A stretch of 11,234 bases of DNA from JBDSLU01 sp039916225 (GTDB lineage Bacteria; Acidobacteriota; Vicinamibacteria; Vicinamibacterales; Vicinamibacteraceae): NCBI GenBank assembly GCA_039916225.1, contig JBDSLU010000111.1, positions 1-11,234 of the forward strand, given 5' to 3'. This document shows, piece by piece, positions 1-6,874 of this stretch. Positions within the stretch are counted from its first letter, which is position 1, and each line of letters opens with the position of its first letter. The position numbers and the translations under genes were made by a program. The notes under the pieces were generated by a model that was given only the letters and a program-made list of their open reading frames with translations, made no database searches and had not been told where the DNA came from.

Positions 1-316
1 CACGCGTCGTGCGCCAGTCCTGTACGTAGCGCTCTTCCGCGACCACGCGCGACAGTCGCTGTTGGAAGCGGGCCACGTAGGCGGCGGCCCGCTCGAGCAC
101 CGTGGCGAGGGTCGGCTCCGGCGACGATGCGTGCGACCCGGCGAGCACGGCCGCGCTGGCGACCGCCGACAGCATCACGCACCACACGGCGGCCCGCGCC
201 CGCCGATGATGCGTTCCGGCATCCTCGGCGTCACGGGAGGTGGTCGCTGGCGGACGATGGATTTCCTCAAGAGGAAATGCGGACGGGCCGAGCCTGACGC
301 GACTCCGTCGCGGCAT
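1..316 (-). CDS. Unrecognised exported or membrane-anchored protein, N-terminal part (runs off the left edge)
   Basis: An open frame of 105 complete codons continues past the left edge. I do not recognise a named family. From the ATG at 316-314, about 40 polar residues ending in a basic stretch (HHRRARA) lead into a hydrophobic segment at about residues 42-60 (VWCVMLSAVASAAVLAG). After this comes a helical, charged region (ATVLERAAAYVARFQQ, then VVAEERYVQ). I associate that style with secreted hypothetical proteins of Acidobacteriota, but this is from memory only. The chosen start overlaps the stop codon of the upstream dipeptidase as TGATG, which suggests translational coupling, and it supplies the basic residues a signal segment needs. 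Later starts (GTG at 187-185 or ATG at 175-173) lack basic residues before the hydrophobic core but cannot be excluded. If one of them is right, the palindrome at 261-278 would be intergenic. Confidence 0.55.
   Translation of the reverse strand, partial: MPRRSRVRLGPSAFPLEEIHRPPATTSRDAEDAGTHHRRARAAVWCVMLSAVASAAVLAGSHASSPEPTLATVLERAAAYVARFQQRLSRVVAEERYVQDWRTTR
261..278. repeat. Perfect 8-bp inverted repeat with 2-base centre
   Basis: The 18 bases ATTTCCTCAAGAGGAAAT form two perfect 8-base arms (261-268 and 271-278) around a central AA. The site is AT-rich against very GC-rich surroundings. It could be an operator for a dimeric regulator if the downstream minus-strand gene starts at 187 or 175. 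If that gene starts at 316, the repeat is inside its coding region (residues around AFPLEEI). No function is proven. Confidence 0.4.
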
Positions 317-1557
317 CAGGGGCGTCTGTCGAGCGTCTCGATGGTCGCCGTCGATGGTTTGCGGCTTGCCGCCAGCCGGCTGGCCACGCGCTCGGCGCCA
401 CGCAGCGCGCGGAGGATATTGCCGGAGGCCAGCTTCTCGAGATCGGCATCCGACCAGCCGCGGCGAATGAGCTCGGCGAACAGCTCAGGGAACCGGCTCA
501 CGTCGCCGAGTCCGGACGGCTCGTCGGTGCTGCCGTAGAAATCGCTGCCGATGCCGACGTGGTCGCGACCGGCGATTCGAGCGACACGCTCGATGTGATC
601 GGCGACCTGGGCCAGGGTCGCGATCGGCGCCGGACCATGGGCTGCGGCGTGAGCTTTCTCCATCTGCGCCATCTCGGCGGTCGACTTGGCGTTGAAAATC
701 GACGTCTCGAGTTCCTTGCCCCACGCGGCGGTCTCGGCCGACACGAAGGACGGAATGAAGGTGATCATCACGACCCCGCCGTTCCGCGCCATCCGCGCCA
801 GCACGTCGTCCGGCACGTTGCGCCGGTGATCGACCAGCGAGCGGGCGTTCGAGTGCGAGAAGATGACCGGCGCTTCCGAGACCTCGAGCACCTGGCGCAT
901 GACGTCCGGTGACACGTGCGAGATGTCCACCAGCATGCCGAGCCGGTTCATCTCGCGGACCACTTCGCGCCCGAACGGCGTCAGCCCGCCGTGTGCCGGC
1001 GTGTCGGTCGCGGAATCGGCCCAATCGTTGTTCTTGCCGTGCGTCAGCGTCAGATAGCGCACGCCGAGCGCGTAGTAGGCGCGAAGCGCGCCGAGGCTGT
1101 TCTCCAGCGGCTGGCCGTTCTCCATGCCGAGGAAGGACGCGATCTTCTTCTGCTGGCGGGCGCGCTCGAAGTCGGCCGCGTTGGTCGCCAGCAGGAATGT
1201 GTCCGGGTAGGCGTCGATCATCCGGCGGGCCAGCTCGATCTGTTCGAGCTGGACGCGGGCCGGGTTCGACATCCCCGACGGGATGAAGACGCTCCAGAAC
1301 TGTCCGGCGACACGGCCTTCGCGCAGCCGCGGGATGTCGGTGTCCACCGTCGCACCACTCTTGCGGAGGTCGACCCGCGACAGATCGCCGCCGAAGGTCT
1401 CGCGCAGTGTCCAGGGCAGGTCGTTGTGGCCGTCGACGAGTCCCACCCGGTCGAGGATGGCGCGGGCCCGGACCAGGGCGGCATCCTGGGCGAGGACTGG
1501 CCCCGTCACGACGGACATGCCCGCGCCGAGGGCGACGGCCCGCAGGAGCGTCCTCAT
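316..1557 (-). CDS. Exported membrane dipeptidase-type peptidase, M19 family
   Basis: This is a zinc metallopeptidase of the M19 (renal/membrane dipeptidase) family, predicted to hydrolyse dipeptides outside the cytoplasm. The product is 413 residues, close to the usual family length. Residues 1-23 look like a Sec signal peptide (MRTLLRAV, hydrophobic core, cleavage after VLA). The metal-site motifs appear in family order: H44 and D46 (VDGHNDLP), bridging E146 (FLGMENG), H214 (VDISHVS), H235 (IFSHSNARS) with the following basic R245/R246, and D339 (GSDFYG). These match the H-x-D, E, H, H, R, D set of human dipeptidase 1. The frame is open upstream to 1740, but that extension has no sense as a protein and would precede the signal peptide, so ATG 1557-1555 is preferred. 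No clear Shine-Dalgarno sequence is visible. The stop overlaps the next gene's ATG by one base. The exact substrate is unknown; some M19 members act on beta-lactams or D-amino-acid dipeptides. Confidence 0.92.
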   Translation of the reverse strand: MRTLLRAVALGAGMSVVTGPVLAQDAALVRARAILDRVGLVDGHNDLPWTLRETFGGDLSRVDLRKSGATVDTDIPRLREGRVAGQFWSVFIPSGMSNPARVQLEQIELARRMIDAYPDTFLLATNAADFERARQQKKIASFLGMENGQPLENSLGALRAYYALGVRYLTLTHGKNNDWADSATDTPAHGGLTPFGREVVREMNRLGMLVDISHVSPDVMRQVLEVSEAPVIFSHSNARSLVDHRRNVPDDVLARMARNGGVVMITFIPSFVSAETAAWGKELETSIFNAKSTAEMAQMEKAHAAAHGPAPIATLAQVADHIERVARIAGRDHVGIGSDFYGSTDEPSGLGDVSRFPELFAELIRRGWSDADLEKLASGNILRALRGAERVASRLAASRKPSTATIETLDRRP

Positions 1558-1582
1558 CGCCGCGGATGTTAGCGCGAAACAG

Positions 1583-1740
1583 TCACCGCCGCTTGGCGAG
1601 CACCCTGGCCAGAACCGCGTTTGAGGTCCGCCAGGCTGAACGGCTTGGGGAGCGCGTCGACTGCCGGCAAATCGGGCACGACCGCCCGAAGGCGGGCGAC
1701 ACCGTATTGGGGCAGAGACGCTGCGGCCCCGATGATGCAC
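1583..1740 (-). pseudogene. Frameshifted C-terminal remnant of a response-regulator receiver domain
   Basis: On the minus strand, one frame reads CIIGAAASLPQYG, then VDALPKPFSLADL down to about 1621. The text then moves to the next frame and continues NAVLARVLAKRR to a TGA at 1585-1583. Joined across a single surplus A in the run at 1620-1622, this gives LPKPFSLADL-NAVLARVLAKRR-stop. That is the classic end of a CheY-like receiver domain: beta-5 with the conserved Lys-Pro-Phe, then helix alpha-5. The beta-4/alpha-4 part (CIIGAAASLPQ) also fits. The first half of the domain, with the phospho-acceptor Asp, is missing, because the sequence upstream becomes the 5' end of the divergent glycosidase gene. 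I read it as a decayed, truncated gene that once lay just upstream of the dipeptidase. Identification rests on motif recognition; a chance frame is possible. A sequencing error could explain the frameshift but not the missing N-terminus. Confidence 0.5.
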
Positions 1741-1771
1741 GGAGACCGGTCACCCGACGGTGCAGGGCGGT

Positions 1772-1778
1772 GGTAGGG
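1772..1778 (+). promoter_or_regulatory. Ribosome binding site fixing the GTG start of the GH127 gene
   Basis: GGTAGGG lies six bases before the GTG at 1785. It supports this non-ATG start, which is immediately followed by a normal signal peptide (KSLAIPCFLVVTVAAA). Confidence 0.5.
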
Positions 1779-1784
1779 TAGCGC

Positions 1785-3791
1785 GTGAAGTCTCTGGCGA
1801 TCCCCTGTTTCCTGGTCGTCACCGTTGCCGCCGCGGTGCTGACCACACGCTTCGAGGCCCAACCGGCCAGCACGCCGGCGTCGGGGTCGCGCAGAGTGGT
1901 CGCCAACCGCGCGCCGCTGCAGCCCGGCGCCTTCCACCTGCTGCCGCTGGGGGCGGTGAAGCCGCGCGGCTGGCTCCGCGGTCAGCTCGAGATTCAGGCC
2001 AAGGGCCTGGGCGGACACCTCGACGAGTTCTGGCCCGACGTCGGTCCCGACAGCGCCTGGCTCGGCGGGGCCGGTGAGGGCTGGGAGCGCGGCCCCTATT
2101 TCCTCGACGGCCTGGTGCCGCTCGCCTATCTGCTCGACGATGAGCGGCTCATCGCCAAGACGAAGCCGTGGATCGAGTGGACCCTGACCCACCAGCGCGC
2201 CGATGGCGCGATCGGCCCGCCGAAGAACACCGACTGGTGGCCGAACATGATCATGCTCAAGGTGCTCACGCAGTACCAGGAGGCCACCGCCGATCCGCGC
2301 GTGGTGCCCTTCCTGACGCGGTACTTCGAGCACCATGCCGCGCAGATGGAAACCAGCCCGCTGAAGGAGTGGGCCATCTATCGGTGGCACGACGAGCTGC
2401 TGAGCGTCCTGTGGCTGTACAACCGCACCGGCGACGCCAAGCTGCTCGACTTCGCGCGCCGCCTGGCCAAACAGGGCTTCGACTGGAAGCAGCAGTTCGC
2501 CGACTTCCGCTACACCACCAAGGTGTCGAAGGCCGAGGCCAAGCTGAACACCCACGTCGTGAACAACGCCATGGCGCTGAAGATGTCGGGGCTGTGGTGG
2601 CTGGTCACCGGCGATCCTGACGATCGCCGCGCCGTCGGCCGTCACCTCGCCACCATGGACCGCTACCACCTGATGCCGAACGGCGTGCACAGCGGGGACG
2701 AGCACTACGCCGGCACCAACCCGTCGCAGGGCACCGAGCTGTGCGCGGTGGTCGAAGGCATGTTCTCGGTCGAGCATCTCCTGGCCGTCCTCGGCGATCC
2801 GGCGCTCGGCGATCGGCTCGAGAAGATGACGTTCAACGCGCTCCCCGGGACGTTCGACGGCGACATGTGGGCGCATCAGTACGACCAGCAGCCGAACCAG
2901 GTCCTGTGCAGCCTGCGGCCGCGGTCGTGGACCAGCAATGGTCCCGAGTCGAACCTGTTCGGGCTCGAGCCGAACTTCGGCTGCTGCACCTCGAACTTCC
3001 ATCAGGGCTGGCCGAAGTTCGTCTCCAGTTTGTGGATGGCGACGTCGGACGGGGGCCTGGTCGCAGCCGCCTACGGTCCGAGCGAGGTGACGACCACCGT
3101 CCGCGGCAACGTGCCCGTCACCCTCACCGAGGCCACCGAGTATCCCTTCCGCGATCGCGTCGACATCGCCGTCTCGCTGACGCGCGCCACGACGTTCCCG
3201 CTGCTTCTTCGAGTCCCGGCATGGGCCGCTGCCGCGGAGATCGCCGTGAATGGCGAGCGCCAGGCAACCGTCCGACCGAACACGTTCCACCGGATCGAGC
3301 GCACCTGGAAGGCGGGCGACCGGGTGACCCTCCGCCTGCCGATGGCGGTCCGGGCCACGCGATGGTTCAACGACTCGATCGCGATCGAGCGGGGCCCGCT
3401 GGTCTACTCGCTGCGCATCGGCGAGGACTGGCGCCCGCTGACCACCGGGATGAAGAATCCGGCCCGGTCGCCCGCGGTCGATTGGGAAGTGCACCCGACG
3501 ACGGCCTGGAACTACGCCCTGGCCATCGATCCGGAAAAGGCTGCGGCCGCCGTCACCGTGACGGAGAAGCCGCTGGGCTCGGTGCCGTTCTCGCTCCAGG
3601 GCGCGCCCATCGAGCTGCGCGTGCCGGGCCGGCGCGTCGAAGCCTGGACGATGGTCGACGGCTCGGCCGACACGCCGCCCAAGAGCCCGGTGACGGCGAC
3701 CGGGCCGGACGAGATGCTGACGCTCGTTCCGTACGGCGCCGCCAAGCTTCGCATCACCGCTTTTCCGGTAACCTCGCCGACGCGCCACTGA
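1785..3791 (+). CDS. Exported GH127-type beta-L-arabinofuranosidase (DUF1680)
   Basis: A glycoside hydrolase of the DUF1680/GH127 group, whose characterised members release beta-L-arabinofuranose from arabinose-rich glycans by a cysteine-nucleophile, zinc-dependent mechanism. The product is 668 residues. A signal peptide occupies about residues 1-25, then an (alpha/alpha)6-barrel region starts around LPLGAVKPRGWLRGQL and includes GPYFLDGLVPLAYLLDD and the NTDWWPN segment. E318 and C320 (GTELCAVVEG) and the C400-C401 pair (GCCTSNFHQGWPKF) match in order and roughly in spacing the Glu-x-Cys and Cys-Cys zinc/nucleophile set of Bifidobacterium HypBA1 (E338, C340, C417, C418). D305/E306 just upstream could supply the acid/base, but I cannot align it. 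Beta-sandwich domains follow from about residue 430. It is first in a four-gene run; the next start is 35 bases downstream. Related DUF1680 families have other specificities, so arabinofuranosidase is the likely rather than certain activity. Confidence 0.88.
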   Translation: MKSLAIPCFLVVTVAAAVLTTRFEAQPASTPASGSRRVVANRAPLQPGAFHLLPLGAVKPRGWLRGQLEIQAKGLGGHLDEFWPDVGPDSAWLGGAGEGWERGPYFLDGLVPLAYLLDDERLIAKTKPWIEWTLTHQRADGAIGPPKNTDWWPNMIMLKVLTQYQEATADPRVVPFLTRYFEHHAAQMETSPLKEWAIYRWHDELLSVLWLYNRTGDAKLLDFARRLAKQGFDWKQQFADFRYTTKVSKAEAKLNTHVVNNAMALKMSGLWWLVTGDPDDRRAVGRHLATMDRYHLMPNGVHSGDEHYAGTNPSQGTELCAVVEGMFSVEHLLAVLGDPALGDRLEKMTFNALPGTFDGDMWAHQYDQQPNQVLCSLRPRSWTSNGPESNLFGLEPNFGCCTSNFHQGWPKFVSSLWMATSDGGLVAAAYGPSEVTTTVRGNVPVTLTEATEYPFRDRVDIAVSLTRATTFPLLLRVPAWAAAAEIAVNGERQATVRPNTFHRIERTWKAGDRVTLRLPMAVRATRWFNDSIAIERGPLVYSLRIGEDWRPLTTGMKNPARSPAVDWEVHPTTAWNYALAIDPEKAAAAVTVTEKPLGSVPFSLQGAPIELRVPGRRVEAWTMVDGSADTPPKSPVTATGPDEMLTLVPYGAAKLRITAFPVTSPTRH

Positions 3792-3826
3792 AACCGACGC
3801 ACCACCAAGAGAGAGTCCCCATCGTG

Positions 3827-5914
3827 ATGCGAGTCCTTCGAGCCCTGCTCACCTCCGTGTCGTTCGTCCTCGTCGTCGCCTCGTCGGCTCTGGCCCAGGG
3901 CGCGTTTCGGCCGCCGGCGGTTCCGCTGATCACGCACGATCCTTACTTCTCGATCTGGGCGACGGGCGATCGGCTCTCGGAGAGGCCGACCTCGCACTGG
4001 ACCGGCACGCCGCATGCGATGAGCGGCCTGGTGCGCATCGACGGCCGCGCTTTCCGGGTGATGGGACACCTGCCGACCGACGTGCCGGCGATGAATCAAC
4101 GCAGCGTGACGGTGCTGCCGCTCCGCACGATCTACGTGTTCGAGGGCAGCGGTATCGAGCTGACGCTGACCTTCCTGTCGCCGATGTTGCCGCACGACCT
4201 CGAGCTGGTCTCACGGCCGGCGTCCTACGTGACATTCCAGGCCCGCGCCACCGACGGGAAGGCGCATGAAGTCGCGGTCTACTTCGACGCCTCCAGCCAG
4301 ATCGCGGTGAACTCGCCCAACCAGCCGGTGACCTGGTCGGCCAGCCGCGACGGCGAGTTGCCGCAGATGCGCGTCGGCTCCGCGGCCCAGCCGGTGCTGG
4401 CCAAGGACGGCGACAACCTGCGCATCGATTGGGGCTATCTCTACGTGGCCGCACCCAAGGCGACGGGCACGACGACGCGGATCGCCCGCGACATCGACGC
4501 GCAGCGGAGCTTCGTCACGACCGGCGCGCTGTCCGGCGCCGACGAGGCCGATGCCCCCAGGCCCGTGGACGATCGGACGCCGGTGCTCGCGGCGGCGTTC
4601 GCCCTGGGATCGGTCGGTGCCGCACCGGTCTCGCGCCACGTCATCGTCGCCTACGACGACGAATGGTCGGTCGAGTATCTGGGCGAGCGGGCGCGGCCGT
4701 GGTGGCGCCGCAACGGGGCCGATGCCGCCGCCATGCTGCGCGCCGCCGAGGCCGACTACCCGCGCCTGGTGAAGGCGAGCGAGGCCTACGACACCGACCT
4801 GATGCGTGACCTGGAGAAGCGCGGCGGCGCCGCCTTCGCGCGCGTGGCCGCCCTGGCCTTCCGGCAGACGCTGGCGGCTCACAAGCTCGTCGCCCATCCG
4901 AAGACCGGCGAAGCGCTGTATTTCTCGAAGGAGAACTTCAGCAACGGCTGCATGGGCACCGTCGACGTGACCTACCCTTCGTCACCTTTCTTCCTGCTGT
5001 TCGCGCCCAAGCTATTGGTGGCGCAGCTCCGCCCGGTGCTCGAGTACGCGGCGTCGACGCGCTGGCGCTTCCCGTTCGCGCCGCATGATCTGGGCCGCTA
5101 TCCCAAGGCCAACGGCCAGGTCTACGGCGGTGGCGAGAAGACCGAAGAGAACCAGATGCCGGTCGAGGAATCCGGCAACATGCTGCTGATGCTCGGCGCC
5201 CTGGCCGCCCTGCACGACGACGTCTCGCTCAGCCAGCAGTACTGGCCGACGATCGCGAAGTGGATCGCCTATCTCGAGAGCAAGGGATTCGACCCGGACA
5301 ATCAGCTCTCGACCGACGACTTCGCCGGTCACCTCGCCCACAACGCCAACCTGTCGATCAAGGCGATCCTGGCCATCGCGTCGGCCGGCGACCTGGCCAA
5401 GCGCCGCGGCGACGACGCCGAAGCGACGCGGCTGCGCGCGGTCGCCGCCGGCATGACCGCGAAGTGGGACGAGGCGGCCAAGGACGGCGATCACTACAAG
5501 CTGGCGTTCGACCGGGCCGGGACCTGGAGCCAGAAGTACAACCTGGTCTGGGACACACTGCTCGGCTACCAGCTGTTTCCCGACCAGGTGCGCCGTCGCG
5601 AGCTGGCGTCCTACAAGGCCCGTCAGAACACCTACGGCCTGCCGCTCGACAATCGCGCCGACTACACCAAGGGCGACTGGATAGTGTGGACGGCGACGCT
5701 GTCCGAGACGCCCGCCGACTTCGCGGCCTTCATCGGCCCGATCGCCACGTTCCTCCACGAGACGCCCGACCGCGTGCCGTTCTCCGACTGGTATTCGACG
5801 ACCTCCGGCCTGAAGCGGGGTTTCCAGGCCCGCTCGGTCGTCGGCGGCGTCTTCATTCCCATGCTGTCCAGCCGGGATCTCATCCGGAAGTGGTCCGCGC
5901 GCCCAGGCTTATGA
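3827..5914 (+). CDS. Exported glutaminase A-like protein (DUF4964/DUF5127/DUF4965/GtaA-type six-hairpin enzyme)
   Basis: The product has 695 residues. Residues 1-23 are a signal peptide (MRVLRALLTSVSF to SALA). The N-terminus PPAVPLITHDPYFSIWATGD is the DUF4964-type opening, followed by a beta-rich DUF5127-like part (to about residue 260). The alpha-helical DUF4965/GtaA part follows, with the recognisable stretches FSKENFSNGCMGTVDVTYPS, GGEKTEENQMPVEESGNM, DWIVWTA and PFSDWYSTTSG. The fungal glutaminase GtaA gives the family its name, but the fold is a six-hairpin barrel like many glycosidases. In Bacteroidetes such genes often sit in glycan loci, so a glycan substrate is plausible here. The frame is open far upstream through the glycosidase gene, so the start is set by the signal peptide: ATG 3827, with GTG 3824 in frame, and the purine run AAGAGAGAG at 3807-3815 upstream. 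The stop overlaps the next ATG (ATGA). Family assignment is firm; substrate is unknown. Confidence 0.85.
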   Translation: MRVLRALLTSVSFVLVVASSALAQGAFRPPAVPLITHDPYFSIWATGDRLSERPTSHWTGTPHAMSGLVRIDGRAFRVMGHLPTDVPAMNQRSVTVLPLRTIYVFEGSGIELTLTFLSPMLPHDLELVSRPASYVTFQARATDGKAHEVAVYFDASSQIAVNSPNQPVTWSASRDGELPQMRVGSAAQPVLAKDGDNLRIDWGYLYVAAPKATGTTTRIARDIDAQRSFVTTGALSGADEADAPRPVDDRTPVLAAAFALGSVGAAPVSRHVIVAYDDEWSVEYLGERARPWWRRNGADAAAMLRAAEADYPRLVKASEAYDTDLMRDLEKRGGAAFARVAALAFRQTLAAHKLVAHPKTGEALYFSKENFSNGCMGTVDVTYPSSPFFLLFAPKLLVAQLRPVLEYAASTRWRFPFAPHDLGRYPKANGQVYGGGEKTEENQMPVEESGNMLLMLGALAALHDDVSLSQQYWPTIAKWIAYLESKGFDPDNQLSTDDFAGHLAHNANLSIKAILAIASAGDLAKRRGDDAEATRLRAVAAGMTAKWDEAAKDGDHYKLAFDRAGTWSQKYNLVWDTLLGYQLFPDQVRRRELASYKARQNTYGLPLDNRADYTKGDWIVWTATLSETPADFAAFIGPIATFLHETPDRVPFSDWYSTTSGLKRGFQARSVVGGVFIPMLSSRDLIRKWSARPGL

Positions 5915-6870
5915 TGTCCCCCATGCGCAAACTCTCCTTGCTCGCTCTCACTGCCGCCCTGGCCGTGGCGGCCGTCGTGGCCGCTCGTGCCGATCATCAG
6001 GCGTTTCTCGGACGCTGGAACTTGAGCGGCACCGGCGCCGACAGCACCGCCGTCTTCTGGCTCGAGGTCAAGGAAGAGGGCGGCCAGCTTTCCGGGATGT
6101 TCCTCAACCGCGGTGGCAGCCCGGTCAAGCTGGCGGCGATCGAAGTGAAGGGCGACGAGCTGGTCTTCACGACGGCGGCGCCCGAGGGACGCACCGGCCA
6201 GACGTTCCACGCCAAGCGCAAGGGCGCCGGGCTCGAGGGCTCGACGACGGCGGGCGAGAAGACGATCGCCTTCACCGGCACGCATCCGCCGGCCTGGAAG
6301 GCGGCCAACGCCAACGGCGCGCACACCTACGGCAAGCCGGTCGACCTGTTCGACGGCAAGACGGTCGACACCTGGGGCGTTCAGGTTCCCAACAAACCGG
6401 CCGGCTGGTCGGTCGTCGACGGCGCGATGACCAACGAGAAGGGCGCCAACAACCTGGTCTCGAAGCAGACCTTCAAGGACTTCAAGATCAACGCGGAATA
6501 CAAGATCGAGCCGGGCAGCAACAGCGGCATCTATCTCCGCGGCCGCTACGAGCTGCAGGTGCTGGACGACTTCGGCAAGGCGCCGGAGACGCACGGCCAG
6601 ATGGCCATCTACGCCTGGGTCGCGCCGAGCGTCAACGCCAGCAAGCCGGCGACCGAGTGGCAGGTGATGGAAGCGGTGATCGTCGGCAACAAGGTGACGG
6701 TGACCCTCAACGGCCAGAAGGTGCACGACAACGCGACGATTCAGGCCATCACCGGCGGCGCGCTCGATGCCAACGAGACGCAGCCCGGGCCGATCATGCT
6801 GCAGGGCGATCACGGCAAGGTCTCGTATCGCAAGGTCACGGTGACGCCGATCGTCAAGGCCGGCACCTAG
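5911..6870 (+). CDS. Exported DUF1080 protein (3-keto-glycoside hydrolase/lyase type) with N-terminal beta domain
   Basis: The product has 319 residues. A signal peptide (MRKLSLLALTAALAV to ARA, to about residue 27) is followed by a beta-rich domain at about 28-130 (FLGRWNLSGTGADSTAVFWL, EEGGQLSGMFL, KLAAIEVKGDELVF) resembling a lipocalin-like or adhesin-like module. The DUF1080 concanavalin-type domain runs from about residue 143 (PVDLFDGKTVDTWGV) to the end, with the diagnostic SNSGIYLRGRYELQVLD near 204-222 and a final GPIMLQGDHG-type strand. Pfam names this domain '3-keto-disaccharide hydrolase'; studied members cleave glycosides already oxidised at C3 of the sugar. The ATG at 5911 overlaps the preceding stop as ATGA; ATG 5923 would give a tidier signal peptide and is equally possible. 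The oxidoreductase expected to make the 3-keto substrate is not in the window. Confidence 0.87.
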   Translation: MMSPMRKLSLLALTAALAVAAVVAARADHQAFLGRWNLSGTGADSTAVFWLEVKEEGGQLSGMFLNRGGSPVKLAAIEVKGDELVFTTAAPEGRTGQTFHAKRKGAGLEGSTTAGEKTIAFTGTHPPAWKAANANGAHTYGKPVDLFDGKTVDTWGVQVPNKPAGWSVVDGAMTNEKGANNLVSKQTFKDFKINAEYKIEPGSNSGIYLRGRYELQVLDDFGKAPETHGQMAIYAWVAPSVNASKPATEWQVMEAVIVGNKVTVTLNGQKVHDNATIQAITGGALDANETQPGPIMLQGDHGKVSYRKVTVTPIVKAGT

Positions 6871-6874
6871 GCAC

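Larger units (their letters stand above)
1558..1784. other. Divergent intergenic region between the dipeptidase and the glycan-enzyme run
   Basis: These 227 bases must hold promoters for the minus-strand dipeptidase and the plus-strand glycosidase, but I cannot point to a convincing -35/-10 pair on either strand. About two thirds of it is occupied by an apparent receiver-domain relic on the minus strand (entry at 1583-1740). A short hairpin (CCGCC at 1682-1686 and GGCGG at 1691-1695, CGAA loop) lies inside the relic. Confidence 0.5.

Noticed and set aside
62..538. A 158-codon plus-strand frame across the left-edge gene and dipeptidase end
   Set aside because: No recognisable domain and antisense to the M19 metal-site region; shadow of minus-strand coding.
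1682..1695. Short CCGCC/GGCGG hairpin with CGAA loop as a terminator or operator
   Set aside because: Five-base arms are expected by chance in such GC-rich DNA, and it lies in the receiver-domain relic's reading frame.
1569..3788. A 739-codon open frame on the minus strand antisense to the GH127 gene
   Set aside because: Arginine/glycine-rich composition without domains, typical of the antisense of a GC-rich gene. Only its last part (about 1621-1740) resembles a protein family and is reported separately as a receiver-domain relic.
2741..3826. In-frame upstream extension of the DUF4965 gene through the GH127 gene
   Set aside because: It precedes a clean signal peptide and overlaps a strongly supported gene in another frame; the real start is at 3827 (or 3824).
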